A DNA stretch of 64,000 nucleotides from Thermoleophilales bacterium (GTDB taxonomy: Bacteria; Actinomycetota; Thermoleophilia; Solirubrobacterales; 70-9), in NCBI GenBank assembly GCA_020636895.1, contig JACJWZ010000002.1, forward strand, positions 620,001 through 684,000, in the 5' to 3' direction. The first letter of the stretch is position 1. Every line of letters starts with the position of its first letter. Positions 15,691-23,937 of the stretch are shown here, piece by piece. Under the pieces are notes generated by a model that was given only the letters and a program-made list of their open reading frames with translations, was not told the DNA's origin and made no database searches. Both the position numbers and the translations under genes were made by a program.

Positions 15691-16955
15691 ATGCGCAACC
15701 TGAGAGCAGCCGTCCTCGTCCTCGTCGCGTTCGTCGCGACGGCAGCAACCGCCGACGCCGCCCAGCGTTACGTCTCACCGACGGGCACCGGCGGTGGCTG
15801 CACGGTGGGGACACCTTGCTCGATCGCAACCGGCATCAACAGCGCTGCGACCAGTGACGAGTGATCGTCACCGCGGGCACGTACAACGTGACGACGTCGA
15901 TGGCCAACTCGAATTCGCTGCTGACCGTCCGCGGCGAGAGCGGGCAGCCCCGTCCGGTCATCAACTCGACCGCCCCAACCGTCCTCACGCTCAACGGCGG
16001 CGATGACACCCTCAAGGATCTGACCATCAACCAGACGGCCGGCGTCGGGGGAGTCACCTTCCTATCTGCGGATGGGTTGATCGACCACGTGCAGGTCCGC
16101 TCGGTCGGCTACCCCTGTCTGCTGGCTGGAACCGTCCGCGACTCGATGTGCGCGAGCACCGGAGCTGGGGACGCGATCAACTTCAACACCAGCGCGGGCA
16201 CATGGGACCTGAAGCTCCGGAACGTGACCGCGATCGCATCGGGCGCGGGGCACTACGGGCTCATCTACCAAGGCTCTGGCGCATCGATCATCTCGGTGGA
16301 CGCACGCAACGTCATCGCCCAAGGCGGAACCTCCCCGGGAACCGACGTCCGGGCGGAGACGGCCGGAGCCTCCGGGGCCACCTCAGTGGTGCTGCAGAAC
16401 TCGAACTACGACACGGTGAGTAGCGCGGGACCGGGCACCGAGACGATCACCGCGCCGGGCAGTGGGACGAACCAGGTGGCGGCACCGCTCTTCGTCGACA
16501 CCGTCGAATACCAGCAGGCGCCCGGCTCGCCGACGATCGACGCCGGGTCCACCGATGCGGACACCGGAACCACGACCGATCTCTACGGTCAGCCGCGCAT
16601 CCAGGGCTCGGCGATCGACATCGGCGCCGATGAGTTCCAGCCGCCGGCCCCGCCTCCCGCAGACACGACGCCGCCCGAGACCACGATCGACAAGGGGCCG
16701 AAGCAGAAGAGCAAGTCGAAGAAGGCGACGTTCAAGTTCAGCTCTGACGATCCCGCCGCCACCTTCAGCTGCGCGGTCGACAAGAAGCCCGCCGCTCCCT
16801 GCACCTCGCCGCTGAAGCTGAAGCGGCTGAAGAAGGGCAAGCACAAGCTCACGGTCGTTGCCACCGATGCCGCCGGCAACGCCGACGCCACCCCGGCGAC
16901 CTACAAGTGGAAGGTCAAGAAGAAGCGGAAGCACCACCACGGCCACCACCACTAG
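15691..16955 (+). pseudogene. Secreted beta-helix (choice-of-anchor Q-like) protein split by a frameshift
   Basis: The first frame (15691-15864) encodes a signal peptide (AAVLVLVAFVATAATADA) and the beginning of a beta-helix (QRYVSPTGTGGGC), then stops. The second frame (15861-16955) continues with VIVTAGTYNVTTS, beta-helix repeats, the anchor-Q signature GSPTIDAGSTDADTG...DIGADEFQPP, and the shared C-terminal domain (FSCAVDKKPAAPCTSPLKL, GKHKLTVVATDAAGNADATP), ending in the basic/His tail KVKKKRKHHHGHHH. Adding one G at the junction (GAC GAG GTG ATC) restores one continuous protein. The frames overlap as GTGA at 15861-15864, so re-initiation is possible, but the second product would lack a signal peptide. 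A sequencing error is also possible. Confidence 0.75.
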
Positions 16956-16988
16956 CGGCGACACGGGCGCGGCGGAGGGGCGCGGCGG

Positions 16989-18038
16989 TCAGCCGAGCCG
17001 GTCGACCGCGGCGTCGGCGGCCTCGGCGAGGCGCCCGACGTTCTTGCCGAACTCCTCGAACCCCGCCTCGGGCTTTCCGTACTGGCCCTTCGCGTACCGC
17101 GAGTAGACGCCCTCGAGGATGATCGCCAGCTTCCAGTAGGCGAGAGCGACGTAGAAGTCGATCTCGCCGAGGTCGCGGCCCGAACGCTCCGCGTAGCCCG
17201 CGCGGACCTCCTCGCGCGACTGGAAGCCGGGGGCCATGGTCGCCGGCTCGAACAGCGGCAGCAGGGTGTCGCCCTCCTCCGCCCAGTAGACGAGCAGCAA
17301 GCCGACGTCGGCAAGGGGGTCGCCGAGGGTGCAGAGCTCCCAGTCGACGACGGCGGCGACCTCGCCGGAGTTCTCGAGGATCATGTTGTCGAGCCTGTAA
17401 TCGCCGTGGACGATGGCGGCCGGGCCCTGCTCGGGTATGCGGTCGAGGAGCCGGTCGTGCACCTCCTCGACGAGCGGGATCTCGCGGGTCTTGGAGCCCT
17501 CCCACTGACCCTGCCAGCGGCGCAGCTGACGGGCGACGTAGTCCTCCTTCTTGCCGAGGTCGCCGAGCCCGACGGCATCGGGATCGACGTCGTGGATCGT
17601 CACCAGCGTGTCGATGACACGCTCGCCGATCGCCCGGCGGTCCTCCTCGGAGAAGGGTTCGGCGTCGGCGCGCAGCCGCAGGATCGGCCCGTCGAGGAAA
17701 TCCATGAGATAGAAGGGCGCCTCGTTGACGCTCTCGTCGGTGCAGTAGCCGGCGATGTGGGCGACGGGGACATCGGTCGGCCCGAGAGCGGAGACGACAC
17801 GGTGCTCACGCCCCATGTCGTGGGCCGAGCCGAGCGCCTTGCCCATCGGCGGCCGCCGCAACGCCCAGCGGTTGCCGGCGGAGTCGGTCACCGAGTAGGT
17901 CAGGTTCGACCGCCCGCCCGCGATCCGCTCGTAGGCGAAGGGACCGGCCGCATCTGCGACGTTCGCCTCGATCCAGGCGCCGACGCGCTCGGGGTCGATC
18001 CCCTCGGGCACCACGTTGTCGTCAGGCTCCTCCGCCAT
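16989..18038 (-). CDS. APH-family phosphotransferase (ACAD10/11 kinase-domain-like)
   Basis: 349 residues. It has a protein-kinase-like fold of the aminoglycoside phosphotransferase family. The Brenner motif is VHGDYRLDNMI (catalytic Asp, about 194-204), and the metal-binding segment is VAAVVDWELCTLGDPLADVG (about 211-230). A G-rich N-lobe strand reads RIAGGRSNLTYSVTDSAGNRWALRRPP. The LxTLGDPLADVGLLLVYW run is typical of the branch fused to acyl-CoA dehydrogenases in animal ACAD10/11, where the kinase phosphorylates 4-hydroxyacyl-CoA. An antibiotic-resistance role is unlikely. It is divergent from the HAD gene by 44 bp. Confidence 0.85.
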   Translation of the reverse strand: MAEEPDDNVVPEGIDPERVGAWIEANVADAAGPFAYERIAGGRSNLTYSVTDSAGNRWALRRPPMGKALGSAHDMGREHRVVSALGPTDVPVAHIAGYCTDESVNEAPFYLMDFLDGPILRLRADAEPFSEEDRRAIGERVIDTLVTIHDVDPDAVGLGDLGKKEDYVARQLRRWQGQWEGSKTREIPLVEEVHDRLLDRIPEQGPAAIVHGDYRLDNMILENSGEVAAVVDWELCTLGDPLADVGLLLVYWAEEGDTLLPLFEPATMAPGFQSREEVRAGYAERSGRDLGEIDFYVALAYWKLAIILEGVYSRYAKGQYGKPEAGFEEFGKNVGRLAEAADAAVDRLG

Positions 18039-18048
18039 GCACCGCGGG

Positions 18049-18054
18049 AGCCTA
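18049..18054 (-). promoter_or_regulatory. Candidate -10 element TAGGCT
   Basis: TAGGCT lies 10 nt before the minus-strand ATG at 18038, inside the 44-bp divergent spacer. TGATAT (18068-18073) could serve the plus-strand HAD gene, 9 nt from its ATG. Confidence 0.35.
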
Positions 18055-18082
18055 TTGGCCCCGCGGCTGATATGAACGGGCC

Positions 18083-18697
18083 ATGGAGGAGAACGGGACG
18101 CGCGGCCTCCTCGTCGACTTCGGCGGGGTGCTGACGACCAACATCTGGAAGAGCTTCGACCTCTTCTGCGAGAGCGAGGGCCTGGAGAAGGGAACCGTCC
18201 TCGAGCTCTTCCGCGGGGACGGCGAGGCGCTGGCGCTGCTGCGGGCGCTCGAGCGTGGCGCGGTGTCCGACGAGGAGTTCGAGCGCGACTTCGGCGAGCT
18301 GCTCGGCGTCGACCCTCCTGGCCTCATCGACCGGCTGTTCGCCGGGCTCGAGCCGGAGACGGCGATGATCGGGGCGGTCGAGCGGGCGCGAGCGGCCGGC
18401 ATCCGTACGGGGCTGATCTCCAACTCCTGGGGAACCGGCATCTACGAGCGCGCGCCGATGCGGATCTTCGACGCGACCGTGATCTCCGGCGACGTCGGCC
18501 TTCACAAGCCTCAGCCCGAGATCTACGAGCTCGGCGCCCAGCGGATCGGCGTCGCGCCGGCGGAATGCGTGTTCGTCGACGACCTGCGCGAGAACGTCGC
18601 CGGCGCCGAGGCGGTCGGGATGAGGGCGATCCTCCACAGGAGCCCGACCGAGACGATCGCCGAGCTGGAGCGGGCGCTCGCAATCGAGCTCGGCTAG
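18083..18697 (+). CDS. HAD-superfamily hydrolase (ACAD10 HAD-domain-like)
   Basis: 204 residues. HAD motif I is LLVDFGGVLTT (nucleophile Asp about residue 13; the second acidic residue is replaced by Gly as in DxGGV-type HADs). Motif II is GLISNSWG (about 112-119), the motif III Lys is in DVGLHKPQPEIYELGAQRIG, and motif IV is CVFVDDLRENVAGAEAVGMRAI. This subfamily includes the HAD domain of soluble epoxide hydrolase and of ACAD10. Whether it is an active phosphatase is uncertain because of the Gly in motif I. Its pairing with the APH gene suggests it acts on the same phosphorylated intermediate. Confidence 0.85.
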   Translation: MEENGTRGLLVDFGGVLTTNIWKSFDLFCESEGLEKGTVLELFRGDGEALALLRALERGAVSDEEFERDFGELLGVDPPGLIDRLFAGLEPETAMIGAVERARAAGIRTGLISNSWGTGIYERAPMRIFDATVISGDVGLHKPQPEIYELGAQRIGVAPAECVFVDDLRENVAGAEAVGMRAILHRSPTETIAELERALAIELG

Positions 18698-18707
18698 CCG
18701 GCCCGCC

Positions 18708-18977
18708 CTAAGGCTTGCCGGTGCGCTCGCGGTGGCTGCACCCCGGCCAGCAGCAGGGTCGGCGCATCCCCTCCTCGAGCTCCTCGCGGGTCCGGCGGAT
18801 CCGGCGCTCTCGCGTCTGCTGCCGCTTGGCGTCCTCGACCCAGCAGATGAACTCGTTGCGTGCGAGCGGCGTGATGTCCAGCCACGCGTCGAGCGCAGTC
18901 GAGCTGCCGAGGAGCTCCACCCGCAGGTCCTCCGGCAGCTCGTGCACCGCACCGCCGGGAAGCGCCTCGCCACTCAT
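18708..18977 (-). CDS. YdeI/OmpD-associated (OmdA) family small protein
   Basis: 89 residues. The family signature is LARNEFICWVEDAKRQQTRERRIRRTREELEEG followed by RRPCCWPGCSHR. The C-terminal CCWPGC cluster might bind a metal. The biochemical role of the family is not established, despite the name bacteriocin protection. It is convergent with the HAD gene by 10 bp and lies 31 bp upstream of the start of the next gene's 3' end on the same strand. Confidence 0.8.
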   Translation of the reverse strand: MSGEALPGGAVHELPEDLRVELLGSSTALDAWLDITPLARNEFICWVEDAKRQQTRERRIRRTREELEEGMRRPCCWPGCSHRERTGKP

Positions 18978-19026
18978 CGTGGGCGAACCGTAGCGCCGGC
19001 CCCCGCGACCTGCGAGCGGGTCCGCG

Positions 19027-20517
19027 TCAGCAGCTCTTGAGCTTGTCCCCGCCCCCGCGATGGCAACGGTCGCGGCCCGGCCCGCCGAGCAGCTTGTCCT
19101 TGCCGCCGCCTCCGGCGAGCCGGTCCTTGCCGGCCTCGCCGAGCAGCGTGTCGCGACCGCCGCCGCCCTTGAGCTTGTCCTTGCCGTCGCCGCCGCAGAT
19201 CAGGTCCTTGCCGGCACCGCCCTTGACCACGTCGTTGCCCCCGAGGGCGGCGATCACATCGTTCCCATCCGTGCCGACGATCCGGTCGGCGCCATCGGTG
19301 CCGGTGATCGTCGCGGTCACCCCGGCGCAAGTGCCCGCGGTGCCGCCACCCCCACCGCCCCCACCACCGCCGCCGCCTCCCCCACCATCGGGCGGAGGCG
19401 CCTGCAGCTCAAAGGCGCCGATGTCGCTGCCGTCGCCGACGTTCGCGATCGCCGGGAAGTCGGAGGGCCGGGCCAGGTCGCGTTGGTCGACGCCGGCCGC
19501 CGTCAGGTCATTTCCCGCGTCCACCGCCGGGCTCGACTCGGTCAGCGCCATCGTCGCCGTCGCGCCGCCGTTGAGCGCAAGCGGACCGAGCGCCGGCTCG
19601 ATCCCCGGCTTGTCGGTCGCCTCGGTCAGCCCGCAACTCGCGTCGTCGGCGAGGTTGAACCCGGCCGAGACGATGATGCCGACGCCGTTGGTCGCGCAAT
19701 TCGGGATCGTGCCCGGTGCGGGGTCGGCGACGATCGTGTTGCCGATGGTCGTCGTGCCCCCGACGACGGCGACGTTGGCCGCGAACGTCGGGGCGGTGTT
19801 GCCCACGATCGTGGAGCTGCGAATGCTGGCCGGACCCGCCGTGAAGAGACCGCCGCCGATGTCGAAGCTGGACGTCCCGAGCTCCCGGTTGCCGGTGATC
19901 GTGGAGCGCTCGATGACGAGCGTGCCCAGCGAGTAGATGCCCGCGCCCGTGTAGTTGGGGTTCGCGGTGTTGCCGGCGACCGTGCTCGCCCGCAGCGTCA
20001 GGATCCCTCCCGAGTCGTTGTTGACCCCACCGCCTCCGTTGGAGTTGTTGTCGAGCACGGCAACCCGCTCGAGCAGCAGCGTGCCGCTGTTGTGGATCCC
20101 TCCGCCCGAGCCCGAGGCCGTCGCCCCGCCGGAGATCGTGACCCCGCGGATCGTCGTGTCAGCGCCGGAGAGATTGCTGAGGACACCGAAGTTGCCCGTC
20201 GAGCGGCGGATCGTCAGCGTGTCCGCGCCGGGGCCGTCGATCAGCAACTTCCCCTGGGTGGCAGCGGACTGGATCGATGGGAACGGTGTCAGGGCGCTGA
20301 TGAACTGCCCGGTCACGTCGAACGTGATCACGTCGTCGCGTACGCCGCCGGTGTTGGCCGCGGTCAGCGCTTCACGGAACGTGCACTCGGCGACGTCGCA
20401 CGTTCCGGTCCCCGGATCGTTCACCGAGTTGACGACGAACTCGCTCGCCGAGGCCCGGGCGGCGGAGACAAGGAGGAGAACGGCACCGACGGCTGCGATC
20501 ACCCGGACTCGTCTCAT
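19027..20517 (-). CDS. Secreted beta-helix protein with CSLREA-type N-terminus and Lys-substituted RTX-like repeats
   Basis: 496 residues. The signal peptide is MRRVRVIAAVGAVLLLVSA to ASAS (about 25). A CSLREA-like segment CTFREALTAANTGG follows, then beta-helix coils (GVTISGGATASGSGGGIHNSGTLL and similar), a choice-of-anchor Q-type segment ESSPAVDAGNDLTAAGVDQRD with DIGAFELQ, a linker of 15 consecutive Gly, and a C-terminal block of about 9 hemolysin-type nonapeptides (GTDGADRIVGTDGNDVI, then GGAGKDLICGG, GGDGKDKLKGG and so on). From the third unit on, the canonical Asp/Asn are partly replaced by Lys. A GGGAGG site lies 6 nt before the ATG. RTX units bind Ca2+ after export. Confidence 0.85.
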   Translation of the reverse strand: MRRVRVIAAVGAVLLLVSAARASASEFVVNSVNDPGTGTCDVAECTFREALTAANTGGVRDDVITFDVTGQFISALTPFPSIQSAATQGKLLIDGPGADTLTIRRSTGNFGVLSNLSGADTTIRGVTISGGATASGSGGGIHNSGTLLLERVAVLDNNSNGGGGVNNDSGGILTLRASTVAGNTANPNYTGAGIYSLGTLVIERSTITGNRELGTSSFDIGGGLFTAGPASIRSSTIVGNTAPTFAANVAVVGGTTTIGNTIVADPAPGTIPNCATNGVGIIVSAGFNLADDASCGLTEATDKPGIEPALGPLALNGGATATMALTESSPAVDAGNDLTAAGVDQRDLARPSDFPAIANVGDGSDIGAFELQAPPPDGGGGGGGGGGGGGGGTAGTCAGVTATITGTDGADRIVGTDGNDVIAALGGNDVVKGGAGKDLICGGDGKDKLKGGGGRDTLLGEAGKDRLAGGGGKDKLLGGPGRDRCHRGGGDKLKSC

Positions 20518-20588
20518 CTTCGCCTCCCAGCTAGCTGACGATCACCTTCAAGCTAACACCGGCGAGCGCATTCGCCTAGTCGAAACCG

Positions 20589-22235
20589 TCAGAGGACCTT
20601 CTCCTCGATCACGGTTCTGAGCTGCGGGTCGCGCCAGCTTCCCGTCGCCTGCTCGATCCTGATCCCGACCTCACCGCCGGCGACCTCGAGGGTCCCGATC
20701 TGGTTGCGGAAACGGGGCCGGGTCGTGATCCGGGTGCCGAGCCGGCGCGGGCGCACGTTGACGGCGGCGGCGAGGGCGCGGCCGATCTTCGCCGCGAGCC
20801 ACGTGTGGCCGAACGCGAGCACGAGCCGCTCGCTCAGCTGCAGCTCCTTGCGCAGGCCCGAGCAGACGGCGTGCCAGACCTTGGTCTGCGCGTGATGGGC
20901 CTCCGTCGGCAGCGTGACGTCGGTGAGGAAGCAGTGGTGGACATCGCCGCCGAGCATCACGATCGTGTCCGGGGGCTCGTCCGTGCACTCGCCGGTCGCG
21001 ACGTCGATCACGAGCTGCTCGAGCTCGCGGTAGGACTGCTGGAAGCAGGCCCAGTGATCGAGGTTGGCGCTGATCCTCACCTTCTCGCCGAGCGGCGTCA
21101 GTCGCTCGCCCCAGGCGCCGTTGGTGACCGCCTCCGACCAGGCCTCGACGTCGTGCATCCCGTCGGGAAGCAGGAACGGGACAGAGCTCGCAAGCAGCAG
21201 GTGCTTGAAGTCGCCGTCGGCGCGCTCCTTCACCCACTCCCACTCGTCGGTGCTCATCATCCGCCGCTCGCCGTCCTTGAGCCGGCGGCCTGCGCGGGAG
21301 TCGAGGACGACGAGCCGGGCGCTGCCCATGTCGCTGCAGAAGCTGAACCGCGAGTGCGAGTCCTGGCTCTCGGCGCGGCGGGCGAGCTCCTCGACGAGGT
21401 CGCTGCCGTCGCCGCCGCCCTTGAGCGCCTGGAAAGTCTCGTCCTCGGCCAGCTCGCGCGGCGAGAGGTTGCCGAGATGCTGGTAGACCCAGTACGCCAT
21501 CAGCCCGCCGATGATGCGCGTCTCGTACCAGTCCTTCTCGCGGTGCTCCTCGAGCCAGGCCTCCGAGGTGTTCCACTTGTCGTTGATCTCGTGGTCGTCG
21601 AAGATCATCGACGTCGGCAGGGTCGAGAGCATCCAGCGGACCACCGGGTAGGTCCAGATGTCGCGGTAGCCGACCGTGTACTCCTCGAAGTCCTCGAGCA
21701 CGTCGACCGGCCCGTCGGCGTGGACCTCGCGCCCCTCCACCTGCTCGCGGACGTTCTTGGGCGGCTGGTCGGCGTAGAGCTGATCGCCGAGCATCACCAT
21801 CGCGTTCGGCCACAGCTTCCGCGGCTGGCGCAGCATCCGCAGCGCGAACGTGTGGAGGGCGTCGATCCCTCTCCCCTTCTTGTTCCACCAGCGCTGGGTC
21901 GTGTGCGGCCAGTGGTGCGGAGCCGAGCATCGGCAGGAGCCGAAGAGCAGCCGCAGATCGTCGTCGGGGGCGATCGTGCGGATCTGCGGGTGTGGGAACT
22001 CGTAGCCCTCCGGTGGCCAGACGCGGCGGCCCTCGACGGCCACCTCGTACTCCCGGGGGACGCCCACCTCGAGGCCCTCGAGCGCGACGAGGGCGAAGTG
22101 GTGGCCCTTCACCTCGAAGGTGGCGGCCTTCGTGCCGAGGATCTCGACCTCGCACACCTCGTCCATCTCCACCCAGACCGTGGCCTCGGTCTCGCCGATG
22201 AACCTGAGCATGGGACCGACGAGAACTTCGGGCAT
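20589..22235 (-). CDS. PhoD-like metallophosphatase
   Basis: 548 residues from the ATG at 22235; an in-frame GTG at 22271 would overlap the upstream gene. The N-terminal about 100 residues form a beta-sandwich (VLVGPMLRFIGETEATVWVEMD) typical of PhoD-like proteins. The metal-site motifs are LLFGSCR, MLGDQLYADQPP, IFDDHEINDKWN and MLGGDVHHCFLTD. There is no signal peptide or Tat motif, so it is probably cytoplasmic, unlike classical PhoD alkaline phosphodiesterases. The substrate is unknown. It follows the membrane protein gene by 10 bp and is likely co-transcribed with it. Confidence 0.85.
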   Translation of the reverse strand: MPEVLVGPMLRFIGETEATVWVEMDEVCEVEILGTKAATFEVKGHHFALVALEGLEVGVPREYEVAVEGRRVWPPEGYEFPHPQIRTIAPDDDLRLLFGSCRCSAPHHWPHTTQRWWNKKGRGIDALHTFALRMLRQPRKLWPNAMVMLGDQLYADQPPKNVREQVEGREVHADGPVDVLEDFEEYTVGYRDIWTYPVVRWMLSTLPTSMIFDDHEINDKWNTSEAWLEEHREKDWYETRIIGGLMAYWVYQHLGNLSPRELAEDETFQALKGGGDGSDLVEELARRAESQDSHSRFSFCSDMGSARLVVLDSRAGRRLKDGERRMMSTDEWEWVKERADGDFKHLLLASSVPFLLPDGMHDVEAWSEAVTNGAWGERLTPLGEKVRISANLDHWACFQQSYRELEQLVIDVATGECTDEPPDTIVMLGGDVHHCFLTDVTLPTEAHHAQTKVWHAVCSGLRKELQLSERLVLAFGHTWLAAKIGRALAAAVNVRPRRLGTRITTRPRFRNQIGTLEVAGGEVGIRIEQATGSWRDPQLRTVIEEKVL

Positions 22236-22245
22236 GGAGGGGCCG

Positions 22246-23937
22246 CTACCCGGAGCAGGTGCTGTCCACACCCAGCAGCCCGTCGAAGCTCAGACGAGCG
22301 TCCACGCGGATGGTCTGCGGCTGCTTCGGATTCGAGCGTCCCTCCTCGGGGCTCACCTTGAGCCTGGTCAGGCCCGCGTCGGCGCGGCGGATGCACGCGT
22401 CCCCCTCGGTGACCTGGAAGTAGGGCGTGTAGCTCATCTTCAGCAGGTAGTCCCCGGCGCCCGGGACCTCGACCGTGAAGCCGTCGGGTCCGAGCTCGGT
22501 CACACGGGCGCCCTTCGAGGCGAGCGGGTCCCCGCTGCGGTCGGCGCCGTCGCCGCGCACCGAGGGCCGCACCTCCCACAGCGTCCAGTTCTCGTTCGAC
22601 CAGATCTCGCGCAGGAACGGCAGATCGTCCTCGCTCAGCAGCTCCCCCTCGAGCTCGGCTATGTAGTCGAGGGTCGCATCGGGCAGGGCGACGTAGGAGA
22701 CGCCGTGGTCGACCAGCCAGTGGCGGTAGATCTCCGGGGTAAGCGGGCCGTCGCGGAAGTCCGAGATGTCGCCGGACTCGAGCTGGCGCAGCCAGCCGCG
22801 GGCGAGGGGGAAGCGCTCGGCGACGTAGACGGCTTCCCAGCGCTCCCGCGTGGCGGGCACCTCCACGCGGACGGGCTCGTCGCCGGCGCGGGCCTCGAGC
22901 TCCGCCAACAGCGGCGCGTAGTAGCCGGCCTCGGTGGATGGGTCGCCGGCTCCGCGCAGGTAGTCGCCGACCGGAGCCGCGAGCTGCCAGTACAGGAGCG
23001 GCAGGAAGACGAGCGCAAGCAGCTTCGGGCGGCGCTCGTAGAGGACGAGCGCGGCGATCGGCCCGAGCAGCATCGCCCCCAGACGCGGCGCGTTGCTGCC
23101 GATCGGCGTCGGCACGACGTAGACGAGGACGAGCAGCGCCAGGTACAGCGCGATCCCGATGCGCAGCGCCTTCAGCTCCGGCGGGACGACGAGGATCGCG
23201 AGCGCGCAGGCGACGGCGACCCACCAGAAGCTCGACAGGCCGAAGGGCTGCTCGCCGCCGACCGGGAAGGCGATGATGATCGCGAGGGTCGCAACCGAGG
23301 CCCCGATCGCGAGGGCCAGCCCCTCCTTGAGCCGTCCCGCGAGGACCAGCGCCGCCCCGACGAGCGCGATGAAGAGGCCGGCGACGGGACTCGCGCACGC
23401 GGCCAGCCCCGCGACCAGCGCGGCCAGCGGTGGCCGGTGCACCAGCAGCAGGGCCCCGAGCGCGACCGCGAAGCCGAGCAGGAACGTGATCCGGCCCGTG
23501 TAGAGGAGCGCGCTCGCGCCGACCGCGAACCAGATGCTCGCGAGATCCGCGCCGCGGCCGGGCAGCTCGCGGCGGACGAGCACGGCGAAGGCGACGGACA
23601 TCGCGATCGCGGAGATCGCCCCGACGAGCTGCGGCCCCAGCAGCGCCCCGAGCGGTGGGTAGATCAGGCTGTAGCCGGGGACGAGATGCCCTGAGTACCA
23701 GTCGGCGTTCCACAGCACCCAGCCGTGCTCGGACCAGAGGTCGGCGCGGAACGTCTGCGCCGCGAGATCGGTGCTCGCGGGCTCGAAGACGACGTAGGGA
23801 ACCGCGATCAGCGCGGCGATCAGGCCGCACCAGCCGACGACCCCGAACGCCGGAAGCCGCAGCCCCGAGCGCCCGGCCAGGGGCTCAGCCCTTGGCGTAC
23901 TCGAGGCGGATCTGCTTGCCCTTGAGCTTGGTTCCAT
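22246..23937 (-). CDS. Polytopic membrane protein, GT-C glycosyltransferase-like architecture
   Basis: About 563 residues if the ATG at 23937 is used; this start overlaps the helicase gene by 53 nt and no better start codon is seen. The N-terminal two-thirds contain roughly 9-10 hydrophobic helices. The first extracytoplasmic loop carries EHGWVLWNADWYSGHLVPGYSLIYPPLG, an arrangement seen in GT-C-like membrane enzymes. A soluble C-terminal domain with beta-rich sequence (EIWSNENWTLWEVRPS, GDYLLKMSYTPYFQV) is probably periplasmic-side. The donor and acceptor are unknown; a non-enzymatic transport role is possible. Confidence 0.65.
   Translation of the reverse strand: MEPSSRASRSASSTPRAEPLAGRSGLRLPAFGVVGWCGLIAALIAVPYVVFEPASTDLAAQTFRADLWSEHGWVLWNADWYSGHLVPGYSLIYPPLGALLGPQLVGAISAIAMSVAFAVLVRRELPGRGADLASIWFAVGASALLYTGRITFLLGFAVALGALLLVHRPPLAALVAGLAACASPVAGLFIALVGAALVLAGRLKEGLALAIGASVATLAIIIAFPVGGEQPFGLSSFWWVAVACALAILVVPPELKALRIGIALYLALLVLVYVVPTPIGSNAPRLGAMLLGPIAALVLYERRPKLLALVFLPLLYWQLAAPVGDYLRGAGDPSTEAGYYAPLLAELEARAGDEPVRVEVPATRERWEAVYVAERFPLARGWLRQLESGDISDFRDGPLTPEIYRHWLVDHGVSYVALPDATLDYIAELEGELLSEDDLPFLREIWSNENWTLWEVRPSVRGDGADRSGDPLASKGARVTELGPDGFTVEVPGAGDYLLKMSYTPYFQVTEGDACIRRADAGLTRLKVSPEEGRSNPKQPQTIRVDARLSFDGLLGVDSTCSG

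Noticed and set aside
16989..18038. Aminoglycoside resistance gene
   Set aside because: The APH fold is present, but the sequence matches the ACAD10/11-associated kinase branch and the context is lipid metabolism.
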